The notes below the pieces were generated by a model, which worked only from the letters and a program-made list of their open reading frames with translations, searched no databases and was not told the origin of the DNA. A program made the position numbers and the translations under genes. Positions 37,201-47,788 of a DNA stretch of 64,000 nt are shown here, piece after piece. Position 1 is the stretch's first letter. Each line of letters starts with the position of its first letter. Source of the stretch: Alviniconcha marisindica (Eukaryota; Mollusca; Gastropoda; Provannidae); NCBI GenBank assembly GCA_018857735.1, contig JABMCL010002319.1, positions 683,501-747,500 of the forward strand. The letters run 5' to 3'.

Positions 37201-40200
37201 GTGTGTCAGGCGGTCATGGCAATAATTCAATGATTTTTTCTCTCTGTATGTAATATTGTTTTCTATTAAGGCACAAGGGCATATATATCTGATTAAATTC
37301 AAAGTGTGTATGATGATTGTTTTCATTTTATGCACAGAAAATATCTCATTTCTCATACACAGTGTGACAGTAAGCTCTAGTGCCTTTCTCGGTAGCAGTA
37401 GTATGTAATTATAACCAAGAGACACAACTGTTATGTTTTCTGGCAAGTTATCATTAAAGAAAAGGTTCCAAATTTTGCCCAATGATAACTTTACTTGGAT
37501 TTTACCTGTTCTTGCCACATTTTGTGTTGAATTATTTTACGTCTATTTTCAAGATTATTCCGATATTCATTACATGAGAAACTTATAATAATTTTATCCA
37601 GTTTAGTCTGAGGTTGTTTTTGAACACTGCTGAAGCAGTCTTTCACAATGATTGGTACTAATTAAACTTTATTAAGTTTATTTGTTCACACCATTTTGGA
37701 TGCGTTTCATCCATATTTAACTTTTAATTAAGGTCACACTGAATGAAAAGAAATGGGAATTGTATGTTTTTGTTGAGATATGTTCAAGGTTCCTTGTTTC
37801 ACTGATGGTAACTGTTTAAAAATTGATTCTTATAACAGTAGTGACAGATTCAGAACTTGTTGGGAATTCTTCATCTCAGTCTTTGCTGACAGGTTCAGAA
37901 GTTGCTTGTTTCATCTGTGATGACAGGTTCAGGATTTGCTGAACCCCTCAGAAACAGACTTGCCAATCAGAGAGGACGGGAACCACAACATTTTTGTGGC
38001 TGGCCTCACAGAAAAGGTCATCAACAACTTTGATGACTTCAAAAACTTGTTTGGGCCAGCATCCAACAACAGGTGAGTTGACACATTTATTTCAGTTTTC
38101 TTGTTCTGTCCCCCTTTTTCGTTTTGTTTTGTTGTATGTTTTGTGTGTGTGTGCTTGTGTTGTTGTTTTTGTACATGTGTGCATTTGTGTTGTTGTTTTG
38201 TGTGTGTGTGTGTGTGTGGAGGAGGTTACCATCTGATTGAAATGTAAAACAATCTATTACATAGCAAAGACCCAGTTCTCCAAGTTTAGCTTGCTTTGCA
38301 CATTTGAAGTTATGCTGCTGCATTAAAAATGCTCCATATCTTCAAAACACCTTTTTTTCCCTCAGCTTTTTTGATGTTCTACCATAATCTTTGATGGAAC
38401 TGTGCGAAAAACACTTTTACCCGAGAACCATACCTGTCACTGCTTTAGTTTTGTACCCTGACAGGACTATGGCGGCCACCAAGCTGAATGACCGGTCCAG
38501 TCGCAGCCACTGCATCGTGCAGCTGAAGGTGGACACTCGCAGGGAAGGCCAGGTGTATCATGGCAAGATTTACCTCATCGACCTGGCCGGCTGTGAGGAC
38601 AACCGACGCACAGGAAACAGTGGGCTCAGGTGTGTCTTTTTTTTCGTTTCAGCTTCTTGTGCTGTGCTCAGGACTGCTTGTGGAGTTGGAGGCATTGAGG
38701 GAATAGATTGTAATGAGTAGCATTTCTGGTAGTTGGGTTATATTATAAGCAGATTTTTTGTTTTCCAAGACCAATTAACAGGGGGGAAAGACTGCTTGTC
38801 AAGAAACGGATTGTTTTCAACAGAAGTCTCATCTCTTGCTTTCTCGCTCCTTCCTTCTGTCCCTCCCCTATCTCCCCCTGAAGCCTTTATATTTTTCCCC
38901 TCTCTTTCTCTCTTCCTTCCTCCCTCATTTCCTCTTTATCTCCCCTCCCCTCGATCCCCCCCCTCCCCCCTCCTCCTCCTCCTCCTATCCTCTGTCTCCA
39001 CCTCCCCTCTCCCTATCTCACCCTCCATTTTTCCTTATTCCCCCTCCACCCTCTTCCCCTTCATTTCCTTTTTCTCTCCCTGTGTCCCCTTCCATTCCTC
39101 TTTCTCTTGTCTCCCCTCTACCCCCCCACCCCCACCCCCCACCCCCCTTTCCTCTTTCTCCACCTTCCCCTCTCCCTATTAATATTCCCCCTTCCATTTC
39201 TCTTCTCTCCCTGTCCCTCTCTCCATCGCCCTAACTCCTGCTCTTGCGGTCATTCTCTAGACACAGGGTGTTGCAGACTAAGACTAGCTGTACTGCAGAC
39301 ACAAGCAGAGGTGCAGATAGTTGTGACAGACAGACAGGAGCATAGAATAGACATTGCTACAGTGAGAGAGAGAGAGAGGGTGCTGTAATGAGCACTCACT
39401 GTTGCAGACTGAAGGAGAGTGGTGCCATCAACAAGTCCCTGTTTGTTCTGGGGGAGGTGGTGGACGCCATCAACAACAATCTGGTAAGTTAAGTTGGCAT
39501 CACTGCACGTCTGTCGGCGCACATGTAACATAATGTTGATGGCAACAATCTTATCGTGATGACAGTAATGGTAATGATGTTTAGAATCTAGACTGAATTG
39601 TCTGTCTGATCCATTCTTACCAGTTTGTCAGTTTATTTTATAAGTTATATAGATAGATAGATATTTATATAATGTATTATATATATGATGTATTAAAATA
39701 TGATGTATTTATTCATTCTAATTGTGTGTCGTATGAATCCAGCCATCCGGGCAGGCCTTGACAAAGCCTTCATGGGTGAAAATTTGGAATAAAAGTTTTT
39801 AAATCAGGACTTTCTTGGACTGTTGTACATTCTATGAAAGTATGATATATATTGTATATAAAATATAGATACCCTGAAAAGTGACGCGCAGTGAAACAAA
39901 CTCACACTGAAAAGGCCAGCTCGTTGAAAGGGGCAGGGGGTGAATCAGTTGTTTACGATTGTTACTGATTTGTATCATGATTACCAGGGGTGAAACTGTA
40001 CAGCAAGCACCTAAACTGATGTCTGTTTCTGTGTTTCAGCCCAGAATTCCTTACAGAAACAGTAAACTGACACGACTGCTTCAGGTAAGGACGTATAGCT
40101 GTGACACTTTTGACAGAGTGATGTGGTGATAAAGATTCTAAACAGCCATTTGTCTGTTTGTTTTTTAAATTTTATTTCTGGTTTTAGTCTTTTGCCAGTG

Positions 40201-42390
40201 TGTTTATTGCACCCCATTTCTGTTTTTATTCCTGAAAAATGCCATTGCAGGAATGTCTTTGTTAGTCGATCATGGTCAGTTTGTGTGAATGTGTTGGAAA
40301 TTGATTGGTGAGCGACTTCATTTTGTGAGATTGTTAATATTGTTAGAGTGATGTTGATACGAGTCTTTACATTGTAGCACTGTCCTCCCAGAGAGTCACT
40401 GTTTTTAGTTTGACTTAACTTTCTAAGTGTTTAGGTGATTATTCTTTGACATGATTCCATAAAGCTGGCTCATGTTTAACAGGATTTGGAAGTGACTCAT
40501 CTGTGATAGATTTCGACAAGCATGACTTACCATCATGGACTGTCATGCTTGATAGAAATCCTAAACTGCTTAAATGCAACCGTCTTATTTGACAGATTTG
40601 TATAAACGTGGCTCATGTTTGACAGGATTATGTTCTGATTACCATGTTGGACAGGAATCTATATGTGCAACTCAAGTTTGGATAGGCTTCTATAGCTAAA
40701 AGTGTGACAATTATCATCATGGTGGACATGATGCTTTAAGTGTAAATGGCACATTCAAAAGGATTAGATGGACAGGATCATATAAGTCTGACTATCATGT
40801 GGGGCAGGATTCTAATTTCTGTGAGCGTGACTGTCATGTTGGACAAAATTCTCTATTAAGTGTAATGAAACGTAATGTCAATTTCTAGAGTGTGTGAAAA
40901 CTTCTACATTCACAGAGCATGCTCTTGGCACTTTTTGCAGGATTCTATATCATGGCGCTTTTTGCAGCAAGTGTAACTGTCATGTTGGGCAGGATTCTAT
41001 ATCATGGTGCTTTTTGCAGCAAGTGTAACTGTCATGTTGGACAGGATTCTATATCATGGCACTTTTTGCAGCAAGTGTAACAGTCATGTTGGGCAGGATT
41101 CTATATCATGGCACTTTTTGCATCAAGTGTAACTGTCATGTTGGGCAGGATTCTATATCATCAATCATGGCGCTTTTTGCAGCAAGTGTAACTGTCATGT
41201 TGGACAGGATTCTATATCATGGCACTTTTTGCAGCAAATGTAACTGTCATGTTGGGCAGGATTCTATATCATGGCGCTTTTTGCAGCAAGTGTAACTGTC
41301 ATGTTGGACAGGATTCTATATCATGGCACTTTTTGCAGCAGATGTAACTGTCATGTTGGGCAGGATTCTAGATCATGGTGCTTTTTGCAGCAAGTGTAAC
41401 TGTCATGTTGGACAGGATTCTATATCATGGCACTTTTTGCAGCAAATGTAACTGTCATGTTGGGCAGGATTCTAGATCATGGTGCTTTTTGCAACAAGTG
41501 TAACTGTCATGTTGGGCAGGATTCTATAGGTGGCAGCTGCCACTCTGTCATGATCACCAATGTGGCGCCCGAGGAGTCGTTCTACTATGACACCTACTGC
41601 ACCCTTAACCTGGCCACCAAGAGCCGCAAGATCATCAACAACAACATGGTCTCCATCACCTTGGACAGGCCAGCAGGTGACTGGTGGATATTAGGCCTGC
41701 GCATTGTGTGCTCTCTTTGCTTCTCCTTTCTCACCCTGACATAACCGCACTGGTTGACTGGGCGTAAAACACCAAGTTACTTACTTGCTTCTCCTTTCCT
41801 GCATTTTCTGTTTCTTTCTCTTCTTCTGCTTCTTCTCCTCCTTCCTCTTTCCTCATCTTCTTCTTCCCCTTCTTCTTCTTTGTCTTCTCCTTGCCTATCT
41901 TCTTCCTCCTCCTCCTCCACCTTCTTCTTCTTCTTCTTCTTCTTCTCTTCTTCTTCTTGATAGAAGAGGAAGACCACATTAACACTATCAGTATCGGATT
42001 GAGGTTGACTTTACCGCCACCAGATTCATGAATGATTCTGCATTAAAATGGGCAGCATTGTTGGTCAACCATTTGGATGTTTTACTGAGGGAAGCAAATT
42101 CGCACAGCAGCTTCCCTAAAAACTAAACAAAGTGGCCAGATGGGAGCCTTCTTCTTCTTCTTATCTTGTCCTCATCCTCTCCTTCTCCCCCTTCTCCTCC
42201 TTCCTTTTGTCAATAAAGGATGTGTACCTGTAGTAAAAGGGAATGACACTGACAAAAGAAGCTGTTCTGTGGACATTGATTTTCATTTGAAGTTTCATGT
42301 TTTATCTGTGGTAAGGATAAAATGCAGGGCACACTGACTGCAGTGACATATTTACATAGCGGCTGTCTTGCTCCAAAATTGTTTTGTTGG

Positions 42391-42473
<83 letters not shown>

Positions 42474-45400
42474 TGCTCAGGCATGTTTGATATGAATTAT
42501 ATATATATATAAATATATTGAATGCCAGTGCACAGTTTGACCATTTTCAGAGCCAGCCAAGTTGCTGAAGCGCAGCCACTCAGATGCTCAGATGACCGGA
42601 ACCCAGACCAGCAAGTGTCCCAAGTTGTCTCCTGGTCACACGTCTTTTGATCACACTGTGCCTGCTGCTGCCATGGCGCCACTTGTGTCAGTGATGTTTC
42701 AAGCTCTTGCTTCTCTGCTAGCCTTCTCAGTTCAGTTGTAGTTTTATACAAGTCTTCATTAAGTTCTATACCAGCTTCCATTAAAGTTTCAGTTTGTGAA
42801 GAACAAAGAAGTCATGAGTCTAGGTTATGATTGGCGTTGGTCATGCTGGCTTGTCATCCCGTCTGCATCATTCGGAGGTGACCCTGTGCAGTTGGCGGAA
42901 TATTAAAATCCAAGAGCTAACTACCTAACTCCTCCCATCTGTGGCAAAAAATGTAAGGTTGGTATGCTGTGGGCTGCTATCGCAGTGAAATCTTCCAAAC
43001 TGAATGGTGAAAACCTCAGCTGAGCACTATTCTGTACCATTTTTCATGACCTTGACTTATTTTCAAGGTCACATTGACCTTGGACATGATAAACTCATTG
43101 TGGTTTCCCAGAGAGTTCTGATCCCACTGAGCTCAAACTTTGTATGGGACTGCAGCAGGTGTAATGTGTGGATGGCTCTGTGAAGCAGTATCTGCCCGCG
43201 AGAAACGATATCAAATGAAACTGACCACAAACAAGTCGGCTCTGTTTGTGTGTGTGGCTGTGTGATCTCTTATTTCCTCTTTCTGTCTGGACTGCAGCAA
43301 GCCTTTGGCGCAGCGGCAGGACCACCTGGAGAGGACGGTGAAGGGCTATGTGCAGAAGATGGAGGACCTGGTCCACAAGATCCACCTCAAGTCTGCCTCC
43401 AAGCCTCACAACCCCTCAGTGAAACCTGACCCCGCCATGGCTGAAATTCAGCGCCAGCTCACGGAGGTGCAGGCCCAGCTGAAAGCACTTCAGCAGCAGC
43501 AGCAACAACAGCAACAGCCTAAACTGAAGACGAAGAAGCAGAGGATGCCTGAGCAGAAAGCTGAACGCCGGCGGAGTTTGCGCAAAGCTTTGGCGTCTGT
43601 GCCATCCATTGACAGTGTTTTGAAAGGTAATGTTCACTGATGCAAAGGCATGTGTTTCAATGAACAAGGTATCTGCTGGTGACCTGGGTATTGTTCGTGA
43701 GGCAGGTATCAGTGCAGCAGGTCATAGTGAACCAGAGTAGAACGCTCCTGATGAAAGCATGCCTTGGTACATGATCTCATGAACAAAGTACATGATCTCG
43801 TGAACATCTGCCCCTCACCTGCACGCACCAGCGCACCTCTGTAGGCCCTGTGAAACACAGTGTCATATATGTGTCGACACACTATACAGTACACCTTTGC
43901 CATTTTTTATATCTTGATGAATTTCGTCCACCCACCCTCTGCCTTCATACAAATGTAATGGTTGAGTGAGCATGAAAAAGAGAGAAAGTGAGTAATGCAT
44001 CCACGTCGACGCAAGTCTTGCTGATGTTACAAGGCCCCATTTCTGTCGACGCAGACAAGACAAACAACAGGGGTGAGGTGTCACAGCTGGCAGTCAAGGC
44101 AGGGTCGCGCAGCTGGGTGAACAAGGATCCCAGTTGTTCCCCTCTGTTCCCAGCCTCCCCTGCATCACAGCGCTTCCACAAGGGGTTCAAGTCCACAGCC
44201 TGCGGGTCTGCCCTGGGTGAGTTGTCTGATTGCTGCTAGTTATATATATAGTGGTATTACTTGGAGTTCAAGTCCACTGCCTGTGGGTCTGCCCTGGGTG
44301 AGTTGTGAATTGCCTGACTGCCGCTAGATTTGTGTTTTGGGAAGTCCACCCCCTGTGGGTCTGCCCTGGGTGAGTTGTGATTGCTGCGAGTTACGTGATA
44401 CTTGGGGTTCAAGTTGTGGTTTGGGTGAGTTGTCTGACTGCTGCTAGTTATATATAGTGGTACTACTTGGGTTTCAAGTCCACCCCCTGTGGGTCTGCCC
44501 TGGGTGAGTTGTCTGATTGCTGCGAGTTACATATAGTGGTATTACTTGGGGTTCAAGTCCACTGCCTGTAAGTCTTCCCTGGGTGAGTTGTCTGACTGCT
44601 GCTAGTTATATATAGTGGTACTATTTGGGTTTCAAGTCCACCCCCTGTGGGTCTGCCCTGGGTGAGTTGTCTGATTGCTGCGAGTTACATATAGTGGTAT
44701 TACTTGGGGTTCAAGTCCACTGCCTGTAAGTCTTCCCTGGGTGAGTTGTCTGACTGCTGCTAGTTATATATAGTGGTACTATTTGGGTTTCAAGTCCACC
44801 CCCTGTGGGTCTGCCCTGGGTGAGTTGTCTGATTGCTGCGAGTTACATATAGTGGTATTACTTGGGGTTCAAATCCACTGCCTGTAAGTCTGCCCTGGGT
44901 GAGTTGTCTGATTGCTGTGAGTTACATATAGTGGTATTACTTGGGGTTCAAATCCACTGCCTGTGGGTTTACCCTGGGTGAGTTGTCTGACTGCTGCTAG
45001 TTACATATAGTGGTATTACTTGGGGTCGGTGGGTCTTCCCTGAGTGAGTAGTGAGTTTTCTATCTGACTGCTTCTAGCTGTTTGGTTTACTAGGGGTTCA
45101 AGTCCACTGCCTACAGTTCTGCCCTGGGTGAGTTTTCTGTTTGACTGCACTAGCAGACAGTGGTTTCACCTGGGGTTCAAGTCCACTGCCTGCGGGTCTG
45201 CCCTGGGCGAGTTGTGTGGTTGCTGCTACTTAATATGCTTGTTCACCTGTGGGTCAGCTGACGATTCACTCTTCTTTTTTGTCTTTTCAGCCCCCACAAC
45301 CCCCAGCAAATTCAGGTCAGATGCAGCCAAGTTCAGCAGCCAGCAACAGAAGCAGAGTGAGTCTTTCATGAGTTTTCTCTCAGTGGCACTATTTCTTCAT

Positions 45401-47788
45401 AGGGGTTCCAGGCGAGGTCAAGAGGAGGGAGGTGGAGCTGGACCCACAAGTTAGCCCAGAAGAGACCATGAGCAGGGAGGTGGAACTGGGCTGCAAAAGT
45501 TGGACTTCTTTCACTTCGAGTTGTTCCTCAACAGCAGTGCAATGGACATTGTCCTTGTGACTCTACCCAGCATGGCAGTTGAAACAGCAGTTGCGCAGTG
45601 CACTAGTCACTGTGCAATGGTGAGGGGACACCACCTTAACACTTCCATTGTTCTGGCGGCGGTCCACGGTCTCCAGTCTTTTTCGGGCGGTATCCGCGGT
45701 TGATCCTTCACTCTTTCGTCCGTCCGTTCCCCCCCCCCCCCAGTCCCAGTCCCTAATAAGCCATCTCGCTTCTGTGGACGTAAAGCAAAATGTACTCATG
45801 CTATTTTTTCAAGAGTAGTGTGATTGATGCAGGTGAAAAGTTTTGTGTCATTGATGCAGATTAAGAGGTGTGTGGCTGATACAGATGAAGAGGTATGGGG
45901 TTGATACAGAGATAGAGTTGTGTAGTTGATACAGATGAAGAGGTGTGTGTTTGATACAGATGAAGAGATGTGTGGCTAATACAGATGAATAAGTGTGTGG
46001 TTGATACATAGAGTTGTATGGTTGATACAGATGAAGACCAGTGTGGTTGATGCGGTTAATACAGAGTTGTGTGGTTGATACAGATCAAGAGTTATGTGGT
46101 TGATACAGATAAAGAGGTGTGTGTTCAATAGTTGGGGGGAGTGTCTGATACAGATAAAGGAGTTGCATGTTTGATACAGATGAAGAGTTTCTGCACATTC
46201 TTAACACGGGGTCAGCACGACATCTGCAAGAGTTGCACACTGTTGGTGCCAAGAGAGCAAGACTCATCTTTGACTGGAGGCAGACACATGGAAATTTTAC
46301 TTCTGTGAGTACGTTGCACGGTGGCTGGTGGGGCATTTGGTGGGCTGCTTATGTTTTACACTGTCACTGGCTGTTGTTTTTTCTGTTTGTTTTTTCTCTC
46401 ACTTTCAACTGTAGAACAAGGTATTAAATATGAAGTACAGCAATGTTCAAGTTTCAACAGACTTTGCCGAGTTTTGTCCTGTGCTACAACACTCTCGGAA
46501 CTTGTGTCCATTTCCATGTCCAGTGTAGTTGTGTCACTGCTGGTTGAGATTTGTACAGTTCTGATTCACATGAAAAACCATGCTAGTCTGTGCAACTCGT
46601 ACCGGCAAGGATAGATTTTGTCCAGCTGTTAGTGGCCATAACTTTTAGCAACACTGGATTTTTTTCAGAGACTGTGTTCACAATTTTGTTGTTGTTAAGT
46701 TCACGCCTTAACACACGTTATGTTTAACTGTGATCAGATTTCTAGGTCACAGTAACACTTTGAAAGATAAAACTGAAAATTGTGTTTCAGAAAAGTTCAA
46801 ATCCAATCAAGTTAAAACATTGCATGCAGGATCACACACAAAATGTGTTAAATAAATCTAGCCTATATTTAGAGGCCTAGCCTTAAATGCTTTTATTGCC
46901 TTGGTAAAAATATGAACATGGCAACTCGGAGCAGAATATTTGAAACTGCAAGATGGAAACATTGCTCAGGTTTAAAATTTTCTTACCCATTCTGGTGACT
47001 ATGACCATTTTCAAATTCATGTGAAATTTTGGACCTTGGATTTTTCTGTTTGAATGAGAGTCAGCCAAGCACTTGTTTTTCTGTTGTTTTCTTCATCTAA
47101 CATTTAGCCTCTGTAAACACAGAGACCCAGTCAATTCTCATTATGGTTTTGTTACTTGGTGTGTACAGTTGAGGGATGAAACAGAAACATTCCATTTCAA
47201 AACAATGATTTGTGGGTATGTTACAGTTTGAGGACCTGCGGGAGATACCTGGCTTCACGGAGAAGTACATTCACAGCTTGTTACAGGTATGAAAATAACG
47301 GATATTACCAAGTTTTACAAAGCAGTATGTCCATACTGCAGTAACCTGTGGGGTCCAAACACACAAATGGTTAAAAAGAACACCGATTTAATATGACACC
47401 GCAAAACATGTGCAAATTGACAGGGAAAGCCCTTTTTTTTTTTTATCAACAAAACAACAGTTAAATGGTGATAAATGAAAATGTACTTCTGTGGTTGAGG
47501 CATGTTGAATGCCTGAGTGTTTTGTCACTTTGAAAAAGGAAATTTTCCTGAAAATTTGCACATTTTGTGTATTATTTGCAATTAGCATCTCTCTTATTAA
47601 ACCATTTATGTGTTGGGATCTTGTTTCAGAAAGCTAGCAGTCATCCTTGTTTCAGATTTTTTGTAACTTGTGGGGGTGTGCGGTCTCAAGAAGAAGACGG
47701 CAGTAATGGGACACGTATGCAGTTACCTGCATTGAGGCACAGTCCCAGTTTCTGCACAGTTGTGATACAGAGAATCGTTTTTGCTTAA
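34285..47788 (+). CDS. KIF22: KIF22 / Kid chromokinesin
   Basis: Sixteen coding exons join in phase: 34285-34327, 34812-34995, 36043-36170, 37028-37200, 37927-38072, 38465-38629, 39408-39483, 40040-40084, 41520-41676, 42551-42686, 43298-43626, 44055-44216, 45291-45356, 46180-46304, 47227-47286, 47630-47788. The product is about 717 aa (human KIF22 is 665). It has an N-terminal kinesin motor, a central coiled coil and C-terminal helix-hairpin-helix repeats, the layout specific to KIF22/Kid. Kid binds DNA and pushes chromosome arms toward the spindle equator (polar ejection force). The start gives [14 protein letters not shown]. The donor of exon 10 (GT|GTCAGT) was chosen by phase. The last exon is the weakest: its 52 residues do not resemble any sequence I know. 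Confidence 0.93.
35036..35622. mobile_element. Mutator-like fold-back MITE with 9-bp target duplication
   Basis: A 569-bp element (35,045-35,613) begins GGTAAAATCCAAGGAGACGG and ends with its inverted, slightly diverged form (CCGTCTCATTGATTTGGATT TGACC). The inverted arms are alike for at least 160 bp. It is flanked by a perfect 9-bp direct repeat TATTTACAG (35,036-35,044 and 35,614-35,622). Long terminal inverted repeats plus a 9-bp duplication are the Mutator (MULE) signature. No transposase. KIF22 intron 2. A second copy is at 59,557-60,122. Confidence 0.88.
35600..35910 (-). mobile_element. tRNA-derived SINE fragment
   Basis: On the minus strand, 35,905 to about 35,838 reads like a decayed tRNA: A box TAGCTCAGTGG and B box GGATTCAAATCC, with a CAT-like anticodon region, but stems are broken. 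Unrelated sequence follows, ending with ATATATATA near 35,722. It looks like the head of a SINE rather than a functional tRNA gene. Confidence 0.55.
36665..36765 (+). repeat. Dispersed (ATA)n-TTTCTAGAGCACC element
   Basis: TATAATAATAAAGAGGATTT then CTAGAGCACC..GTGCTTTACAATAAC resembles 32,645-32,725 and 47,915-47,985, so this is a short dispersed family. KIF22 intron 3. Confidence 0.55.
37770..37950 (+). repeat. Repeats copying the KIF22 exon 5 acceptor
   Basis: The junction GATGACAG|GTTCAGGATTTGCT (37,919-37,940) has copies near 37,847 (GTGACAG|ATTCAGAACTTGTT) and 37,893 (GCTGACAG|GTTCAGAAGTTGCT), with a vaguer one near 37,790. Both the acceptor and about 14 nt of exon are duplicated. Confidence 0.75.
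40480..41530 (+). repeat. 52-bp array ending on the KIF22 exon 9 acceptor
   Basis: About 11 clean copies from about 40,940, preceded by decayed ones from about 40,480. The unit is AAGTGTAACTGTCATGTTGG RCAGGATTCTATATCATGGC RCTTTTTGCAGC. The last copy is the real junction: AACTGTCATGTTGGGCAG|GATTCTATAGGTGG at 41,502-41,533. Thus 33 bases spanning the acceptor, including the first ten or so exonic bases, are shared between real site and repeats. Confidence 0.96.
41750..42130. mobile_element. SINE-related fragments and (TTC)n tract
   Basis: GACTGGGCGTAAAACACCAA with a TTAC tail at 41,757-41,790 (plus strand). Then comes a TTC/CCT-rich tract (41,820-41,957). At about 42,020-42,090 lies an antisense SINE body (CCACCAGATTC..TTCTGCATTAAAATGGGCAG), matching 63,910-63,945. 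KIF22 intron 9. Confidence 0.7.
42391..42470. repeat. (CT)n microsatellite
   Basis: About 80 bp of CT shortly before KIF22 exon 10. Confidence 0.98.
44185..45230 (+). repeat. 79-bp array copying the KIF22 exon 12 donor
   Basis: About a dozen copies of GGGTTCAAGTCCACTGCCTG TGGGTCTGCCCTGG|GTGAG then TTGTCTGATTGCTGCTAGTT and TATATATAGTGGTATTACTT. The first is the real exon end: GGTTCAAGTCCACAGCCTGC GGGTCTGCCCTGG|GTGAGT (44,184-44,222). About 34 nt of exon plus donor are repeated across nearly the whole of intron 12. Confidence 0.97.
45510..45795 (+). mobile_element. SINE copy with CCCTAATAAGCC tail
   Basis: GTTCTGGCGGCGGTCCACGG at about 45,649, a C run at 45,729, CCCTAATAAGCC and TTCTGTGGACGTAAAGCA at the end. 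Same family and orientation as 3,250-3,480. KIF22 intron 13. Confidence 0.75.
45805..46195 (+). repeat. ~25-bp array ending on the KIF22 exon 14 acceptor
   Basis: Copies of GTGTGTGGTTGATACAGATGAAGAG, increasingly irregular, run straight into the real junction TTTGATACAG|ATGAAGAGTTTC at 46,170-46,191. Each good unit contains GATACAG|ATGAAGAG, that is the acceptor plus eight exonic bases. Confidence 0.95.

Larger units (their letters stand above)
34812..41676 (+). other. KIF22: KIF22 exons 2-9: kinesin motor domain
   Basis: Residues about 34-372. Seen in order: first strand [11 protein letters not shown]-loop GPTGAGKT (residues about 114-121, split by an intron after the first base of the last Gly codon); [11 protein letters not shown]; switch I NDRSSRSH (about 233-240); switch II DLAGCED (about 264-270); [20 protein letters not shown]; and [27 protein letters not shown] has Cys where most kinesins, including human KIF22, have Ser. 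Everything else looks competent for ATP hydrolysis. Confidence 0.95.
43298..47286 (+). other. KIF22: KIF22 exons 11-15: coiled coil and DNA-binding HhH repeats
   Basis: Exon 11 encodes a coiled coil ([20 protein letters not shown], then [18 protein letters not shown]) with a pure Gln run from CAG/CAA codons (43,492-43,518) and a basic end, [18 protein letters not shown]. Exons 14 and 15 encode two helix-hairpin-helix units: [20 protein letters not shown] and [20 protein letters not shown]. These match the C-terminus of vertebrate KIF22 and give DNA binding. The linker exons 12-13 are poorly conserved. Confidence 0.9.

Noticed and set aside
38733..39234. Pro/Ser/Leu-rich frames of 132-149 aa
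   Set aside because: CT/C-rich low-complexity sequence inside KIF22 intron 6; no continuity with the KIF22 frame.
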